From contig JAIRVA010000300.1 of the NCBI GenBank assembly GCA_031254155.1, forward strand, positions 1-18,790: a DNA stretch of 18,790 nucleotides. The letters are read 5' to 3'. Below, one piece after another: positions 1 to 7,472 of the stretch. A program made the position numbers and the translations under genes. The notes below the pieces were generated by a model. That model saw nothing but the letters and a program-made list of their open reading frames with translations. It had not been told where the DNA came from and searched no databases. Numbering within the stretch: the stretch's first letter is position 1; each line of letters starts with the position of its first letter. This DNA comes from Propionibacteriaceae bacterium. Lineage in GTDB: Bacteria > Actinomycetota > Actinomycetes > Propionibacteriales > Propionibacteriaceae.

Positions 1-643
1 TGTTCTCACTAACAAGGAACAGTTCCTTCACCCCCTGGCCGACCAGCCAGGCGGCCTCACGGACGAGGTCGTCCGGGAAGCGGGAGCGGAAGGCGCCCCG
101 GAAAGCCGGGATCGCGCAGAAGGCACAGCGCCGGTCACAGCCGGAAGCGATCTTCAGGGGGGCCAGCGGCGACCCGGAGAGCCGGGTCCGCGCGGCCGGT
201 ACCCACGGTGCCCGGCCCGGGTCGAACGCGGGCCGGTCGGCGGGCGTGACCGGCAACAGACGCCGCCGGTCGGCCGGGACGGGGGCGGGCACGCGGTCGC
301 CGGCCAGGACGCGGCGGACCGTGGCCGCGATGTCGTCGTACCCGTCGAAGCCGACCACCGCCGCCACCTCGGGCAGGCTCGCCGCCAGCTCCGCGCCGTA
401 CCGTTCCGCGAGGCAGCCCGCCGCGATCACCGTCCGCGACCCGTCGGCTAGACCCAACAGCTCTTCGACCGACTCGGCCTTGGCCGCCTCGATGAAACCA
501 CAGGTGTTGACCACCACGACCTCGGCCGCGGTCTGGTCGGCCACGAGCTCAAACCCGGCCGCCGCGAACCGGGCCGCCAGCTCTTCGGAGTCGACCTCGT
601 TGCGCGCACAGCCGAGCGAGACGAGGCTGAGGGTGGTCGCCAT
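1..643 (-). CDS. rimO: Ribosomal protein S12 methylthiotransferase RimO, N-terminal part (cut by window start)
   Basis: RimO is a radical-SAM enzyme that methylthiolates an aspartate of ribosomal protein S12, using two 4Fe-4S clusters. The first 214 codons are visible. The N-terminal MTTase domain carries its three cluster cysteines: C12 in SLGCARNEVDSEE, C48 in NTCGF and C77 in AAGCLAE. The radical-SAM motif CDRRCAFC gives C169, C173 and C176. SLGCARNEVDSEE and the SGCDRRCxFCAIP stretch are typical of RimO rather than its paralogue MiaB. The remainder of the radical-SAM domain and the C-terminal TRAM domain would lie outside the window. The ATG starts one base after the ftsK stop (TGA-C-ATG), so translation is probably coupled to ftsK. 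No separate promoter is seen. Confidence 0.95.
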   Translation of the reverse strand, partial: MATTLSLVSLGCARNEVDSEELAARFAAAGFELVADQTAAEVVVVNTCGFIEAAKAESVEELLGLADGSRTVIAAGCLAERYGAELAASLPEVAAVVGFDGYDDIAATVRRVLAGDRVPAPVPADRRRLLPVTPADRPAFDPGRAPWVPAARTRLSGSPLAPLKIASGCDRRCAFCAIPAFRGAFRSRFPDDLVREAAWLVGQGVKELFLVSEN

Positions 644-644
644 G

Positions 645-2963
645 TCAGCCGCCCAGATCGGCCAGGACCTCGTCGAGGTCGTCCGGTTTGACCAGGACCT
701 CGCGCGGCTTGGACCCCTCGGACGGCCCGACGATGCCGCGGGTCTCCAGGATGTCCATCAGCCGGCCGGCCTTGGCGAAGCCCACCCGCAGCTTGCGCTG
801 CAGCATCGAGGTCGAACCCAGTTGCAGGTTGATGACCAGCCGGGCCGCTTCGAGGACCAGCTCCAGGTCGTCACCGATGTCCTCGGCCACCGCCCGGGGG
901 GCCGCGGTCGCCTCGGCCACGTCCTCCCGGTACTGCGGCTGGGCCTCACCCGACACCTGCTCCACGACGGCCCGGATCTCGTCCTCCGTTACCCAGGCGC
1001 CCTGGACCCGCTGGGGCCGCGAGGCGCCCATCGGCAGGAACAGCCCGTCGCCCTGGCCGACCAGTTTTTCCGCCCCGCCTTGGTCGAGGATGACGCGGGA
1101 GTCGGTCATGGAACTGGTGGCGAAGGCGAGGCGTGACGGCACGTTGGCCTTGATGAGGCCCGTGACGACATCCGTCGAGGGCCGCTGGGTCGCGAGGACC
1201 AGGTGGATCCCGGCGGCGCGGGCGAGCTGGGTGATCCGGACGATGGAATCCTCCACGTCCTTCGGCGCGACCATCATGAGATCCGCCAGTTCGTCCACGA
1301 CGACGAGGAGGTACGGGTACGCCGCGAGCTCCCGCTCGCTGCCCGGCAGCGGCTGGAGACTCCCCGAACGGACGGCGCGGTTGAAGTCGTCGATGTGCCG
1401 GAAACCGAACGCGGCCAGGTCGTCGTAGCGCAGGTCCATCTCCCGGACGACCCAGGCGAGGGCGTCGGCCGCCTTCTTCGCGCTGGTGATGATGGGGGTC
1501 ACCAGGTGAGGGATGCCCTCGTAGTGGTTGAGCTCGACCCGCTTGGGGTCGACGAGCATCAGCCGCACCTCGTCCGGGGTGGCCCGCATCAGGATCGAGG
1601 TGATCATCGAGTTGATGAAGCTCGATTTGCCCGATCCGGTCGCTCCCGCGACCAGCAGGTGCGGCATCTTGGCCATGTTCGCGACGACGAACCCGCCCTC
1701 GACGTCCTTGCCCAGCCCGACCGTGAGGGGGTGGTTATCCGCCCGCGCGACGGGCGAGCGCAGGACATCGCCCAGCGAGACGATCTCCTTGTCGCGGTTG
1801 GGAATCTCGATGCCGATGGCCGATTTGCCGGGGATCGGGGACAGGATCCGGACCTCGGAGGATGCCACCGCGTACGAGATGTTGCGCGTGAGCGCGATGA
1901 CCTTTTCGACCTTGACCCCCGTACCCAGTTCGACCTCGTACCGCGTGACGGTCGGGCCGCGCGTGTACCCGGTCACGGCGGCGTCGATGTCGAACTCGCG
2001 CAGGACCTCTTGGACCGCGCCGACGATGGCGTCGGAGGCCTGGGTTTTCGCCTGGGCGACGTCGCCGGCCCGGAGCAGCGTCGGCGCGGGGAGATGGTAG
2101 GTCGCCCCGGGTTCCAGGACCGGGTCGGTCCGCAGGGGACCCGTGGGCTCGGGCGCGGGCGCCGGCTTGGGCGTCTTCGCCCGGGCGGTCTTGGGCGCTG
2201 CCGGCGCCGGCGCGGGCAAGGCTTCGGTCGGATCGTCCCAGTCCGCCACCGGTGCGGGCAGTTGGGTGGGCGCCGGTTCGGCCGGCGGCGTGCGGACGAG
2301 CCGGCGCTGGACACCGGCGGTCAACTCGCTGACGAGTTGGGACAGGGGCTTGCCCACGACGACGATGCCGCCGTACACGGTCAGGATGACAAGGAGCGGG
2401 ACCGCCACCCAAACCGTCAGGGGGTCGGCCAGGATGGACGAGACGACGTACCCGATGATCCCGCCCGCCGCCCGGACCGCCGGCATGTCGGCCGGCCGCG
2501 GCAGGCCCCGGACGATGTGCAGGAGGCCCAGGAAACCGAGGGCGACGGCGATCCAGCCGAGCACCAGGCGCGCACCGGCGCCCCCCCGGCGGTTCCGCCA
2601 GATGAGGACGCTGGTGAGGAGCGCGACGAGCGGGATGGCGTAGGCGCCGATACCGAAAACGGTCGTGATCCCGAACCGGAGCCCGCGCCCGACCGCGCCC
2701 GGCAGCTGGAACCAGAAGGCGGCGGCGAGCACGATCCCGAGGGCCAGCATGGTGAGCCCGGCCCCGTCGCGCCGGACGGCCGGGTCGATGTCCTTCGCCC
2801 CGTGGCCGATCCCGCGGACCACCTTGCCCAGGCCGCTCCCGACCGCGTTCCACACCGTCGCGATCCCCCGCCCGAGGGTGGGCAGGACCCCACGCTGGGG
2901 TTTGCGGGGCGGCGGGGTACGCCCAGATGACGTACGAGAACCAGAGGATGTACGACTCGCCAT
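645..2963 (-). CDS. ftsK: DNA translocase FtsK
   Basis: FtsK is a septum-anchored hexameric ATPase that pumps chromosome termini through the closing division site. The 772-residue protein has a basic N-terminus, then hydrophobic helices near residues 69-86, 95-121, 131-151 and 168-203. An Ala/Pro-rich linker covers about 210-295. The motor has Walker A GATGSGKSS (Lys 446) and Walker B VVVDELAD (Asp 557, Glu 558). The C-terminal gamma winged helix contains LQRKLRVGFAKAGRLMD and GSKPREVL; this domain reads KOPS DNA motifs in the family. I chose the ATG at 2963 because TATCCT ends 7 bases upstream, as for a leaderless start. An in-frame GTG at 3008 would add 15 residues without recognisable homology. 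It lies 79 bases after thiL and one base before rimO. Confidence 0.96.
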   Translation of the reverse strand: MASRTSSGSRTSSGRTPPPRKPQRGVLPTLGRGIATVWNAVGSGLGKVVRGIGHGAKDIDPAVRRDGAGLTMLALGIVLAAAFWFQLPGAVGRGLRFGITTVFGIGAYAIPLVALLTSVLIWRNRRGGAGARLVLGWIAVALGFLGLLHIVRGLPRPADMPAVRAAGGIIGYVVSSILADPLTVWVAVPLLVILTVYGGIVVVGKPLSQLVSELTAGVQRRLVRTPPAEPAPTQLPAPVADWDDPTEALPAPAPAAPKTARAKTPKPAPAPEPTGPLRTDPVLEPGATYHLPAPTLLRAGDVAQAKTQASDAIVGAVQEVLREFDIDAAVTGYTRGPTVTRYEVELGTGVKVEKVIALTRNISYAVASSEVRILSPIPGKSAIGIEIPNRDKEIVSLGDVLRSPVARADNHPLTVGLGKDVEGGFVVANMAKMPHLLVAGATGSGKSSFINSMITSILMRATPDEVRLMLVDPKRVELNHYEGIPHLVTPIITSAKKAADALAWVVREMDLRYDDLAAFGFRHIDDFNRAVRSGSLQPLPGSERELAAYPYLLVVVDELADLMMVAPKDVEDSIVRITQLARAAGIHLVLATQRPSTDVVTGLIKANVPSRLAFATSSMTDSRVILDQGGAEKLVGQGDGLFLPMGASRPQRVQGAWVTEDEIRAVVEQVSGEAQPQYREDVAEATAAPRAVAEDIGDDLELVLEAARLVINLQLGSTSMLQRKLRVGFAKAGRLMDILETRGIVGPSEGSKPREVLVKPDDLDEVLADLGG

Positions 2964-2970
2964 GACCGCG

Positions 2971-2976
2971 AGGATA
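2971..2976 (-). promoter_or_regulatory. Candidate -10 box of ftsK (leaderless)
   Basis: TATCCT on the minus strand ends 7 bases before the ATG at 2963, placing the transcription start at about that ATG. No good -35 is visible, and no Shine-Dalgarno sequence precedes the ATG. This supports 2963 over the GTG at 3008 as the start. The role is inferred from position only. Confidence 0.45.
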
Positions 2977-3042
2977 CGCCATCGGCTCGGGGCCTGGCTC
3001 GCTCCCACGCCGCCCGGCCCCGATGTTGTGGGACCGACGAAA

Positions 3043-3993
3043 TCAGGCGAAGTGCGCCCAGCCGCGGGCGCCGAGCCACTCCTGACCGTCCACCAAAATC
3101 TGGGGATCCCGGCCGTCGAGGTGCTGGACGCGCCCCAGCACGGTCCACGTCTGCGGGACCCCGCCGAAGGGGAAGGTACCCACCAGGGCGTGGTCCTCCC
3201 CCCCGGCGAGGACGAAATCGAGCGGGTCCTTCCCGGTGGCGTGGGCGACGGCCTGGAGCGGTTCGGGGATGTCCAGGGTGCCCGAGTCGAGGTCGATGAC
3301 CACCGATGACAAGGCGGCGATGTGGCCGAGGTCGGCCACCAGCCCGTCCGAGACGTCGATCAGGGCGGTCGCGCCGTGCCGGGCCGCCTCGGCCCCGGCC
3401 CCGTACGGCACCTGCGGGCGCTGGTACGCGCTGACGAGCGCCCGGGGCGACCGGAAGCCCCGCGCCAGGACGGCGAGGCCGGCGGCTGCCCCGCCCACCC
3501 GGCCCTTGATCGCCACCGCATCGCCCGGCTGCGCGCCCGCCCGCGTGATCACCGGCCGGCCCCGCGTCATACCCAGCGCGGTCACCGCGGCGGCGAGCGC
3601 CCGCGCGCCCGACAGATCGCCGCCGACGAGCGTCACGTGAGCGGTCTCGCACTCCTCCAACACGCCCGCCATGAACCGGTCGAACCACGTCGTCTCCAGG
3701 TCCGGTGGCGCCGACAGGGCCACGAGGACGTTGGTCGGGACCGCTCCCATCGCCTCGATGTCGGCGACCGCGCCGGCGATCGCCCGGTGCCCGTCATCGG
3801 CGGGTGCGACCCAGTCCGTCCGGAAATGGACACCCTCGTTCAGGACGTCAACCGAGATCACCAGGGCACCATCGACGCTGATGACAGCACCATCATCGCC
3901 GGGGCCAAGACTGACCTCGGGGCCCCGGACCACGTCCCGGGTGAGGCGGTCGATGAGAGCAAACTCTCCAACTTCGGCGAGGGTCTCGTTCAT
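3043..3993 (-). CDS. thiL: Thiamine-monophosphate kinase ThiL
   Basis: ThiL makes thiamine diphosphate by ATP-dependent phosphorylation of thiamine monophosphate, the last step of cofactor synthesis. The 316-residue protein is of normal length. Family motifs run in order: GEFALIDRL (9-17), the Mg-binding GPGDDGAV (30-37), SVDVLNEGVHF (47-57), the metal and nucleotide motif DIEAMGAVP (78-86), GGDLSGA (124-130), then DVSDGLVADLGH and LAGGEDHALVG in the second AIRS-like domain. The usual DIAAMGA appears as DIEAMGA and the usual GGEDYEL as GGEDHAL, both conservative. It is the first gene of a thiL-ftsK-rimO run. The ATG at 3993 has a -10-like TACGCT 6 bases upstream and no proper ribosome-binding site, suggesting a leaderless mRNA. 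Confidence 0.95.
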   Translation of the reverse strand: MNETLAEVGEFALIDRLTRDVVRGPEVSLGPGDDGAVISVDGALVISVDVLNEGVHFRTDWVAPADDGHRAIAGAVADIEAMGAVPTNVLVALSAPPDLETTWFDRFMAGVLEECETAHVTLVGGDLSGARALAAAVTALGMTRGRPVITRAGAQPGDAVAIKGRVGGAAAGLAVLARGFRSPRALVSAYQRPQVPYGAGAEAARHGATALIDVSDGLVADLGHIAALSSVVIDLDSGTLDIPEPLQAVAHATGKDPLDFVLAGGEDHALVGTFPFGGVPQTWTVLGRVQHLDGRDPQILVDGQEWLGARGWAHFA

Positions 3994-3999
3994 GCCTCA

Positions 4000-4005
4000 A
4001 GCGTA
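4000..4005 (-). promoter_or_regulatory. Candidate -10 box of thiL (leaderless)
   Basis: TACGCT on the minus strand is followed by 6 bases and the thiL ATG, so transcription would begin at the start codon. The best -35 candidate (TTCCGT, 18 bases upstream) is weak. The GAGG just before the ATG is too close to act as a Shine-Dalgarno sequence. Confidence 0.5.
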
Positions 4006-4114
4006 ACGCCTTCCGGCACGCGCACGGAACCGCAACGCCAGTCTCACCCGCCGCGCTACCACTGCGCTACCATGGGGTAAGTTTCGTGATGAGTTGTGGC
4101 CTGAAGGGGAAAAA

Positions 4115-5383
4115 GTGCGCATAGCTTTATTGACCGATGGGACGCGCGGCGACACCCAGCCGTTCATCGCCCTGGCGCTCCGCCTCAAGGCGGCTGGCCA
4201 TAGCGTCATCTTGGGGGCGAAACCGGACTTTACCCAGGTGGCCGCCGACTATGGTATCGAGTTCGCGCCCCTTGGCGAAGAGTACAAGGTGTTCCTCTCC
4301 AACAACGTCGACGCGTTCGAGGCCGGCGGGTTCCGGCGGCTCGCCAAGCGGGCCGACCGGGAGGCGGACCGCTTGCTCGTCAACCTGGGCGAGGCGGCGT
4401 ACGAGGCGGTCAAGGGTGTCGACGCCATCCTCTTCAAACTGACCTGGATCGCCGGGTACACCATCGCGGAGAAGCTCGGGATCCCCAGCGCGGCCGTGAT
4501 GTTCTTCCCCGCCCACCACACCCGGGAGTTCCCGGCGTACCTCATCGGCGAAGGCAAGGACCGTGGTCGGTGGCGGAATCGATTCAACTGGTGGTGGTCC
4601 GAGGAGTATCTCATCTGGGGCTACCAGCGGGTGTACGACAACGTGCTGCGGACGCGGACGCTGCACATTCCCCAACTCCCCTTCGCCGGCCCGTGGGAAC
4701 GCTGGGAGCAGGAGCGGATGCCGGTCTACTACGCGTTCAGCCCGGCCCTCCAACCCCGGCCCGCCGACTGGCCTAGTCACCTCCACGTCACCGGCGTGTG
4801 GCCGCCGCCGCCGTCCCTGGGCGCCGGTCCACCCGCCGGCCTGGTGGAGTTTCTCGCCGCCGGGCCGGCCCCGGTGTACGTCGGTTTCGGCAGCATGCCG
4901 AGCCGGGCCGAACGGACGCTGGATCTCGTCTCGCGCGCCCTCGCCAGGACCGGGCTCCGCGCCGTCGTCACGGGGTGGTGGTCCGGCTTCGACCGGTGGG
5001 GCCAGGTGGCCGACAACCTGTTCTGCCTCCCGGAGGTTCCCCACGGCTGGCTCTTCCCGCAGGTCGCCGCGGTCGTCCACCACGGCGGGTCGGGGACGAC
5101 CGCCGCCGGCCTCATCGCAGGTCGGCCAACGGTGGTCGTACCCTTCACGCTCGACCAGTTCAGCTGGGGGCGGCGAGTCCACGATCTCGGCGCGGGGCCA
5201 GCCCCCGTGCCCTTCAGCCGGCTGACCGCCGAGAACCTCGCGGCGGCGCTCAGCGAGGCGACAACGAGTACTGCGATCCAGCAGCGCGCGGCGGCACTGG
5301 GTGCGGCCATCGCCGGAGAAGACGGCGTGGACCGCACCGTGAAGTTGTTCGAGGAGTACTGCGCGGCCTGGCGGCGAAGTTAG
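4115..5383 (+). CDS. GT1-family glycosyltransferase (MGT / sterol glucosyltransferase-like)
   Basis: This 422-residue protein has the two-domain GT-B fold of family GT1, which moves a sugar from a UDP- or TDP-sugar to a small lipophilic acceptor. The N-terminal domain opens with RIALLTDGTRGDTQPFIAL, resembling sterol and macrolide glycosyltransferases. The C-terminal donor-binding signature is HHGGSGTTAAGLIAGRPTVV (from about residue 322), followed by PFTLDQFSWG. No signal peptide or membrane helix is evident. The GTG at 4115 is preferred because GAAGGGG lies 5 bases upstream; a TTG at 4094 is in frame but lacks such a site. TACCAT at 4068-4073 could be a -10. The gene stands alone, divergent from thiL, and its stop overlaps that of leuD. 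Acceptor and sugar cannot be deduced. Confidence 0.88.
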   Translation: MRIALLTDGTRGDTQPFIALALRLKAAGHSVILGAKPDFTQVAADYGIEFAPLGEEYKVFLSNNVDAFEAGGFRRLAKRADREADRLLVNLGEAAYEAVKGVDAILFKLTWIAGYTIAEKLGIPSAAVMFFPAHHTREFPAYLIGEGKDRGRWRNRFNWWWSEEYLIWGYQRVYDNVLRTRTLHIPQLPFAGPWERWEQERMPVYYAFSPALQPRPADWPSHLHVTGVWPPPPSLGAGPPAGLVEFLAAGPAPVYVGFGSMPSRAERTLDLVSRALARTGLRAVVTGWWSGFDRWGQVADNLFCLPEVPHGWLFPQVAAVVHHGGSGTTAAGLIAGRPTVVVPFTLDQFSWGRRVHDLGAGPAPVPFSRLTAENLAAALSEATTSTAIQQRAAALGAAIAGEDGVDRTVKLFEEYCAAWRRS

Positions 5384-5985
5384 TCCGCGGTCCGCGCCGG
5401 CAGGGTCGTCGGTTTGTACACCGGCCGGGTGGCCTCGTAGGCGGCGATGGCGTCCGCGTGCTGGAGGGTCAGCGAAATGTCGTCGAGGCCGTTCAGCAGC
5501 CGGTACCGCGTGTAGTCGTCAATCGCGAACGGGTACGTTTGCTCACCCGCGGTGATCGTCCGCGCGGTGAGGTCGACCGTGAGTTCCCGACCCGGTTCGG
5601 CCTCCAGCCCCGCCCACAGGGCCTCGACGACGGTCTCGGGCACGGTCGCCACCAGCAGCCCGGCCTTCCCCGAGTTGCCCCGGAAGATGTCGCCGAACCG
5701 GGGCGCGATGACCACCCGGAAACCGTAGTCTTGGAGCGCCCAGACGGCGTGCTCACGGGACGAGCCGGTACCGAAGTCCGGGCCCGCGACGAGGATCGAC
5801 CCCCGGTCGTACGGCGCCTGGTTGAGCACGAAGCCGGGATCCTGCCGCCAGGCGGCGAACAGCCCGTCCTCGAACCCCGTCCGGGTGACCCGTTTCAGGT
5901 AGACCGCGGGGATGATCTGGTCGGTGTCAACGTTGGACCGCCGCAGCGGTACGCCGATCCCGGTGTGCGTGGTGAACTTGTCCAT
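5380..5985 (-). CDS. leuD: 3-isopropylmalate dehydratase small subunit LeuD
   Basis: LeuD pairs with LeuC to isomerise 2-isopropylmalate to 3-isopropylmalate in leucine synthesis. The 201-residue protein contains the swivel-domain motifs VDTDQIIPAVYLKRV near the N-terminus, DFGTGSSREHAVWAL (substrate binding) and ARPRFGDIF-like IAPRFGDIFRGNSGK. The C-terminal LLNGLDDISLTL is typical of LeuD. The ATG at 5985 has a strong GGAGG 5 bases upstream and begins the conserved MDKFTTHTGIGVPL. An upstream in-frame extension of 14 residues is basic and overlaps the end of leuC, so it is rejected. It lies 10 bases after leuC in the same operon. Its TAA overlaps the TAG of the convergent glycosyltransferase. 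Confidence 0.97.
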   Translation of the reverse strand: MDKFTTHTGIGVPLRRSNVDTDQIIPAVYLKRVTRTGFEDGLFAAWRQDPGFVLNQAPYDRGSILVAGPDFGTGSSREHAVWALQDYGFRVVIAPRFGDIFRGNSGKAGLLVATVPETVVEALWAGLEAEPGRELTVDLTARTITAGEQTYPFAIDDYTRYRLLNGLDDISLTLQHADAIAAYEATRPVYKPTTLPARTAD

Positions 5986-5995
5986 TGCTACCTCC

Positions 5996-7396
5996 TCACA
6001 GATCCGCCGGCGCCGACAAGCGGCCACGGACGGCGGTGGCCGCCGCGACCGCGGGCGAGACCAGGTGGGTCCGGCCGCCCTTGCCCTGCCGGCCCTCGAA
6101 GTTCCGGTTCGATGTCGAGGCCGACCGCTCGCCGGGGCCCAGGGTGTCCGGGTTCATGCCGAGGCACATCGAGCACCCGGCGTACCGCCACTCGGCGCCG
6201 GCCTCGGTGAAGACACGGTCAAGACCCTCGGCCATCGCCTGTTCCCGGACGCGGGCCGAGCCGGGGACGACGAGCATCCGGACACCGTCCGCCACCCGGT
6301 GCCCCTTGAGCACGGTCGCGGCGAGCCGCAGATCCTCGATCCGGCCGTTCGTACAGGAGCCCAGGAAGACCGTGTCGACGGCGATGTCCCGCATGGCCGT
6401 CCCAGCCGCCAAACCCATGTAGTCCAGCGCGCGCGCCGCGGCCGCCTGCTCGGCCGGATCGGCGAAGTCGCCGGGTGAGGGGACGCGCTCCCCCAGCCCG
6501 ACCCCCTGGCCCGGATTGGTTCCCCAGGTCACGAACGGGGTGAGCTGGGTCGCGTCGATCACGACCTCGGCATCGAAACGCGCGTCCGGATCACTGGCGA
6601 GCGTCGACCAGTACGCCACCGCCGCGTCCCAGGCCGCCCCCGCCGGGGCGTGCGGCCGGCCGGCCAGGTAATCGAAGGTCGTCTGGTCGGGGGCGACCAG
6701 CCCGGCGCGGGCGCCCCACTCGATGCTCATGTTGCAGATGGTCATGCGGCCCTCCATCGTGAGGGCGGCGATGGTGTCGCCGCGGTACTCCGCGACGTAC
6801 CCCTGGCCCCCGCCCGTGCCGACGCGCGCGATGTGGGTCAGGATGAGGTCCTTGGCCGTCACGCCTTCGGGCAGCGCGCCGGTGACGGTCACCGCCATCG
6901 TTTTCGGCGGGGCCTGGGGCAGCGTCTGGGTAGCGAGGACGTGCTCGACCTCCGAGGTACCGATGCCGAACGCCAGCGCCCCGAAGGCGCCGTGGGTGGA
7001 CGTGTGGGAGTCACCACAGACGATGGTCATGCCCGGCTGGGTCACACCCAACTGGGGCCCGATGATGTGGACCACACCCTGGTCCTTGTCACCGAGCGAA
7101 TGCAGCCGGATACCGAACTCCTGGGCGTTCTGCCTCAGCGTGTCCACCTGCAACCGGGAGACCGGATCGGCGATGGGGGCCAGGATATCCAGGGTCGGCG
7201 TGTTGTGGTCCTCGGTGGCGAGAGTGAGGTCGGGCCGACGGACCCGCCGCCCGGCCGCGCGCAGGCCGTCGAACGCCTGCGGGCTCGTCACCTCGTGGCA
7301 GAGGTGGAGGTCGATGTACAACAAATCCGGCTCACCGTCCGCCCCGGCCCGGACGACGTGGTCGTCCCACACCTTCTGACTCAGCGTACGCGCCAT
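5996..7396 (-). CDS. leuC: 3-isopropylmalate dehydratase large subunit LeuC
   Basis: LeuC is the aconitase-like 4Fe-4S subunit of isopropylmalate isomerase. The 466-residue protein is of normal length. It starts MARTLSQKVWDDHVV and holds TEDHNTPT (61-68), CGDSHTSTHGAFGALAFGIG (127-146) and YVAEYRGD. The cluster-ligand cysteines are C348 in GSCTNGR and C408 and C411 in AGCSMCLGMNPD. SNRNFEGRQG near the C-terminus is another family signature. The ATG at 7396 has an AAGGAAGGAG ribosome-binding site. The gene leads the leuCD operon and faces the IclR regulator, which very likely controls it. TTGCTA and GATAGT with a 17-base spacer form a credible promoter upstream. Confidence 0.98.
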   Translation of the reverse strand: MARTLSQKVWDDHVVRAGADGEPDLLYIDLHLCHEVTSPQAFDGLRAAGRRVRRPDLTLATEDHNTPTLDILAPIADPVSRLQVDTLRQNAQEFGIRLHSLGDKDQGVVHIIGPQLGVTQPGMTIVCGDSHTSTHGAFGALAFGIGTSEVEHVLATQTLPQAPPKTMAVTVTGALPEGVTAKDLILTHIARVGTGGGQGYVAEYRGDTIAALTMEGRMTICNMSIEWGARAGLVAPDQTTFDYLAGRPHAPAGAAWDAAVAYWSTLASDPDARFDAEVVIDATQLTPFVTWGTNPGQGVGLGERVPSPGDFADPAEQAAAARALDYMGLAAGTAMRDIAVDTVFLGSCTNGRIEDLRLAATVLKGHRVADGVRMLVVPGSARVREQAMAEGLDRVFTEAGAEWRYAGCSMCLGMNPDTLGPGERSASTSNRNFEGRQGKGGRTHLVSPAVAAATAVRGRLSAPADL

Positions 7397-7426
7397 GACG
7401 CTCCTTCCTTTCCGATGACTTTCCCC

Positions 7427-7455
7427 ACTATCCCACTAGACTTCTCATATAGCAA
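7427..7455 (-). promoter_or_regulatory. Candidate leuCD promoter
   Basis: On the minus strand, TTGCTA (7450-7455) and GATAGT (7427-7432) are separated by 17 bases. The -35 matches 4 of 6 and the -10 matches 4 of 6 positions of the sigma-70-type consensus. About 25-30 bases of leader would follow, including the leuC ribosome-binding site. The -35 sits inside the imperfect palindrome at 7441-7456, so a bound regulator would block it. Confidence 0.55.
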
Positions 7456-7466
7456 GACTGTAGTAT
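7437..7466 (+). promoter_or_regulatory. Candidate promoter of the IclR regulator gene (leaderless)
   Basis: TAGACT (7437-7442) and TAGTAT (7461-7466) are separated by 18 bases. The -10 ends 6 bases before the ATG at 7473 and no Shine-Dalgarno sequence is present, so the mRNA is probably leaderless. This promoter overlaps the divergent leuC promoter, giving the regulator a route to autoregulation. Confidence 0.55.
7441..7456. promoter_or_regulatory. Candidate IclR-type operator between leuC and the regulator
   Basis: The 16-base imperfect palindrome CTTCTCATATAGCAAG pairs at its outer three and central two positions per arm. It is AT-rich relative to its surroundings. It overlaps the -35 region of both divergent promoters. 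Homologues LtbR (Corynebacterium) and NdgR (Streptomyces) are known to act at leuC, but I do not recall their consensus precisely, so this assignment rests on symmetry and position. Confidence 0.4.
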
Positions 7467-7472
7467 CAGCAT

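Noticed and set aside
1203..2930. Long plus-strand open frame opposite ftsK
   Set aside because: Its composition is the Arg/Asp/Gly-rich pattern of an antisense shadow in GC-rich DNA, while ftsK on the other strand has full family motifs.
3994..4076. tRNA-like D-arm on the minus strand (TAGCGC-AGTGGTA-GCGC)
   Set aside because: The D-stem and loop look right, but the following bases cannot form an anticodon stem with T33, there is no TTC-type T-arm, and no 3-prime acceptor strand matches.
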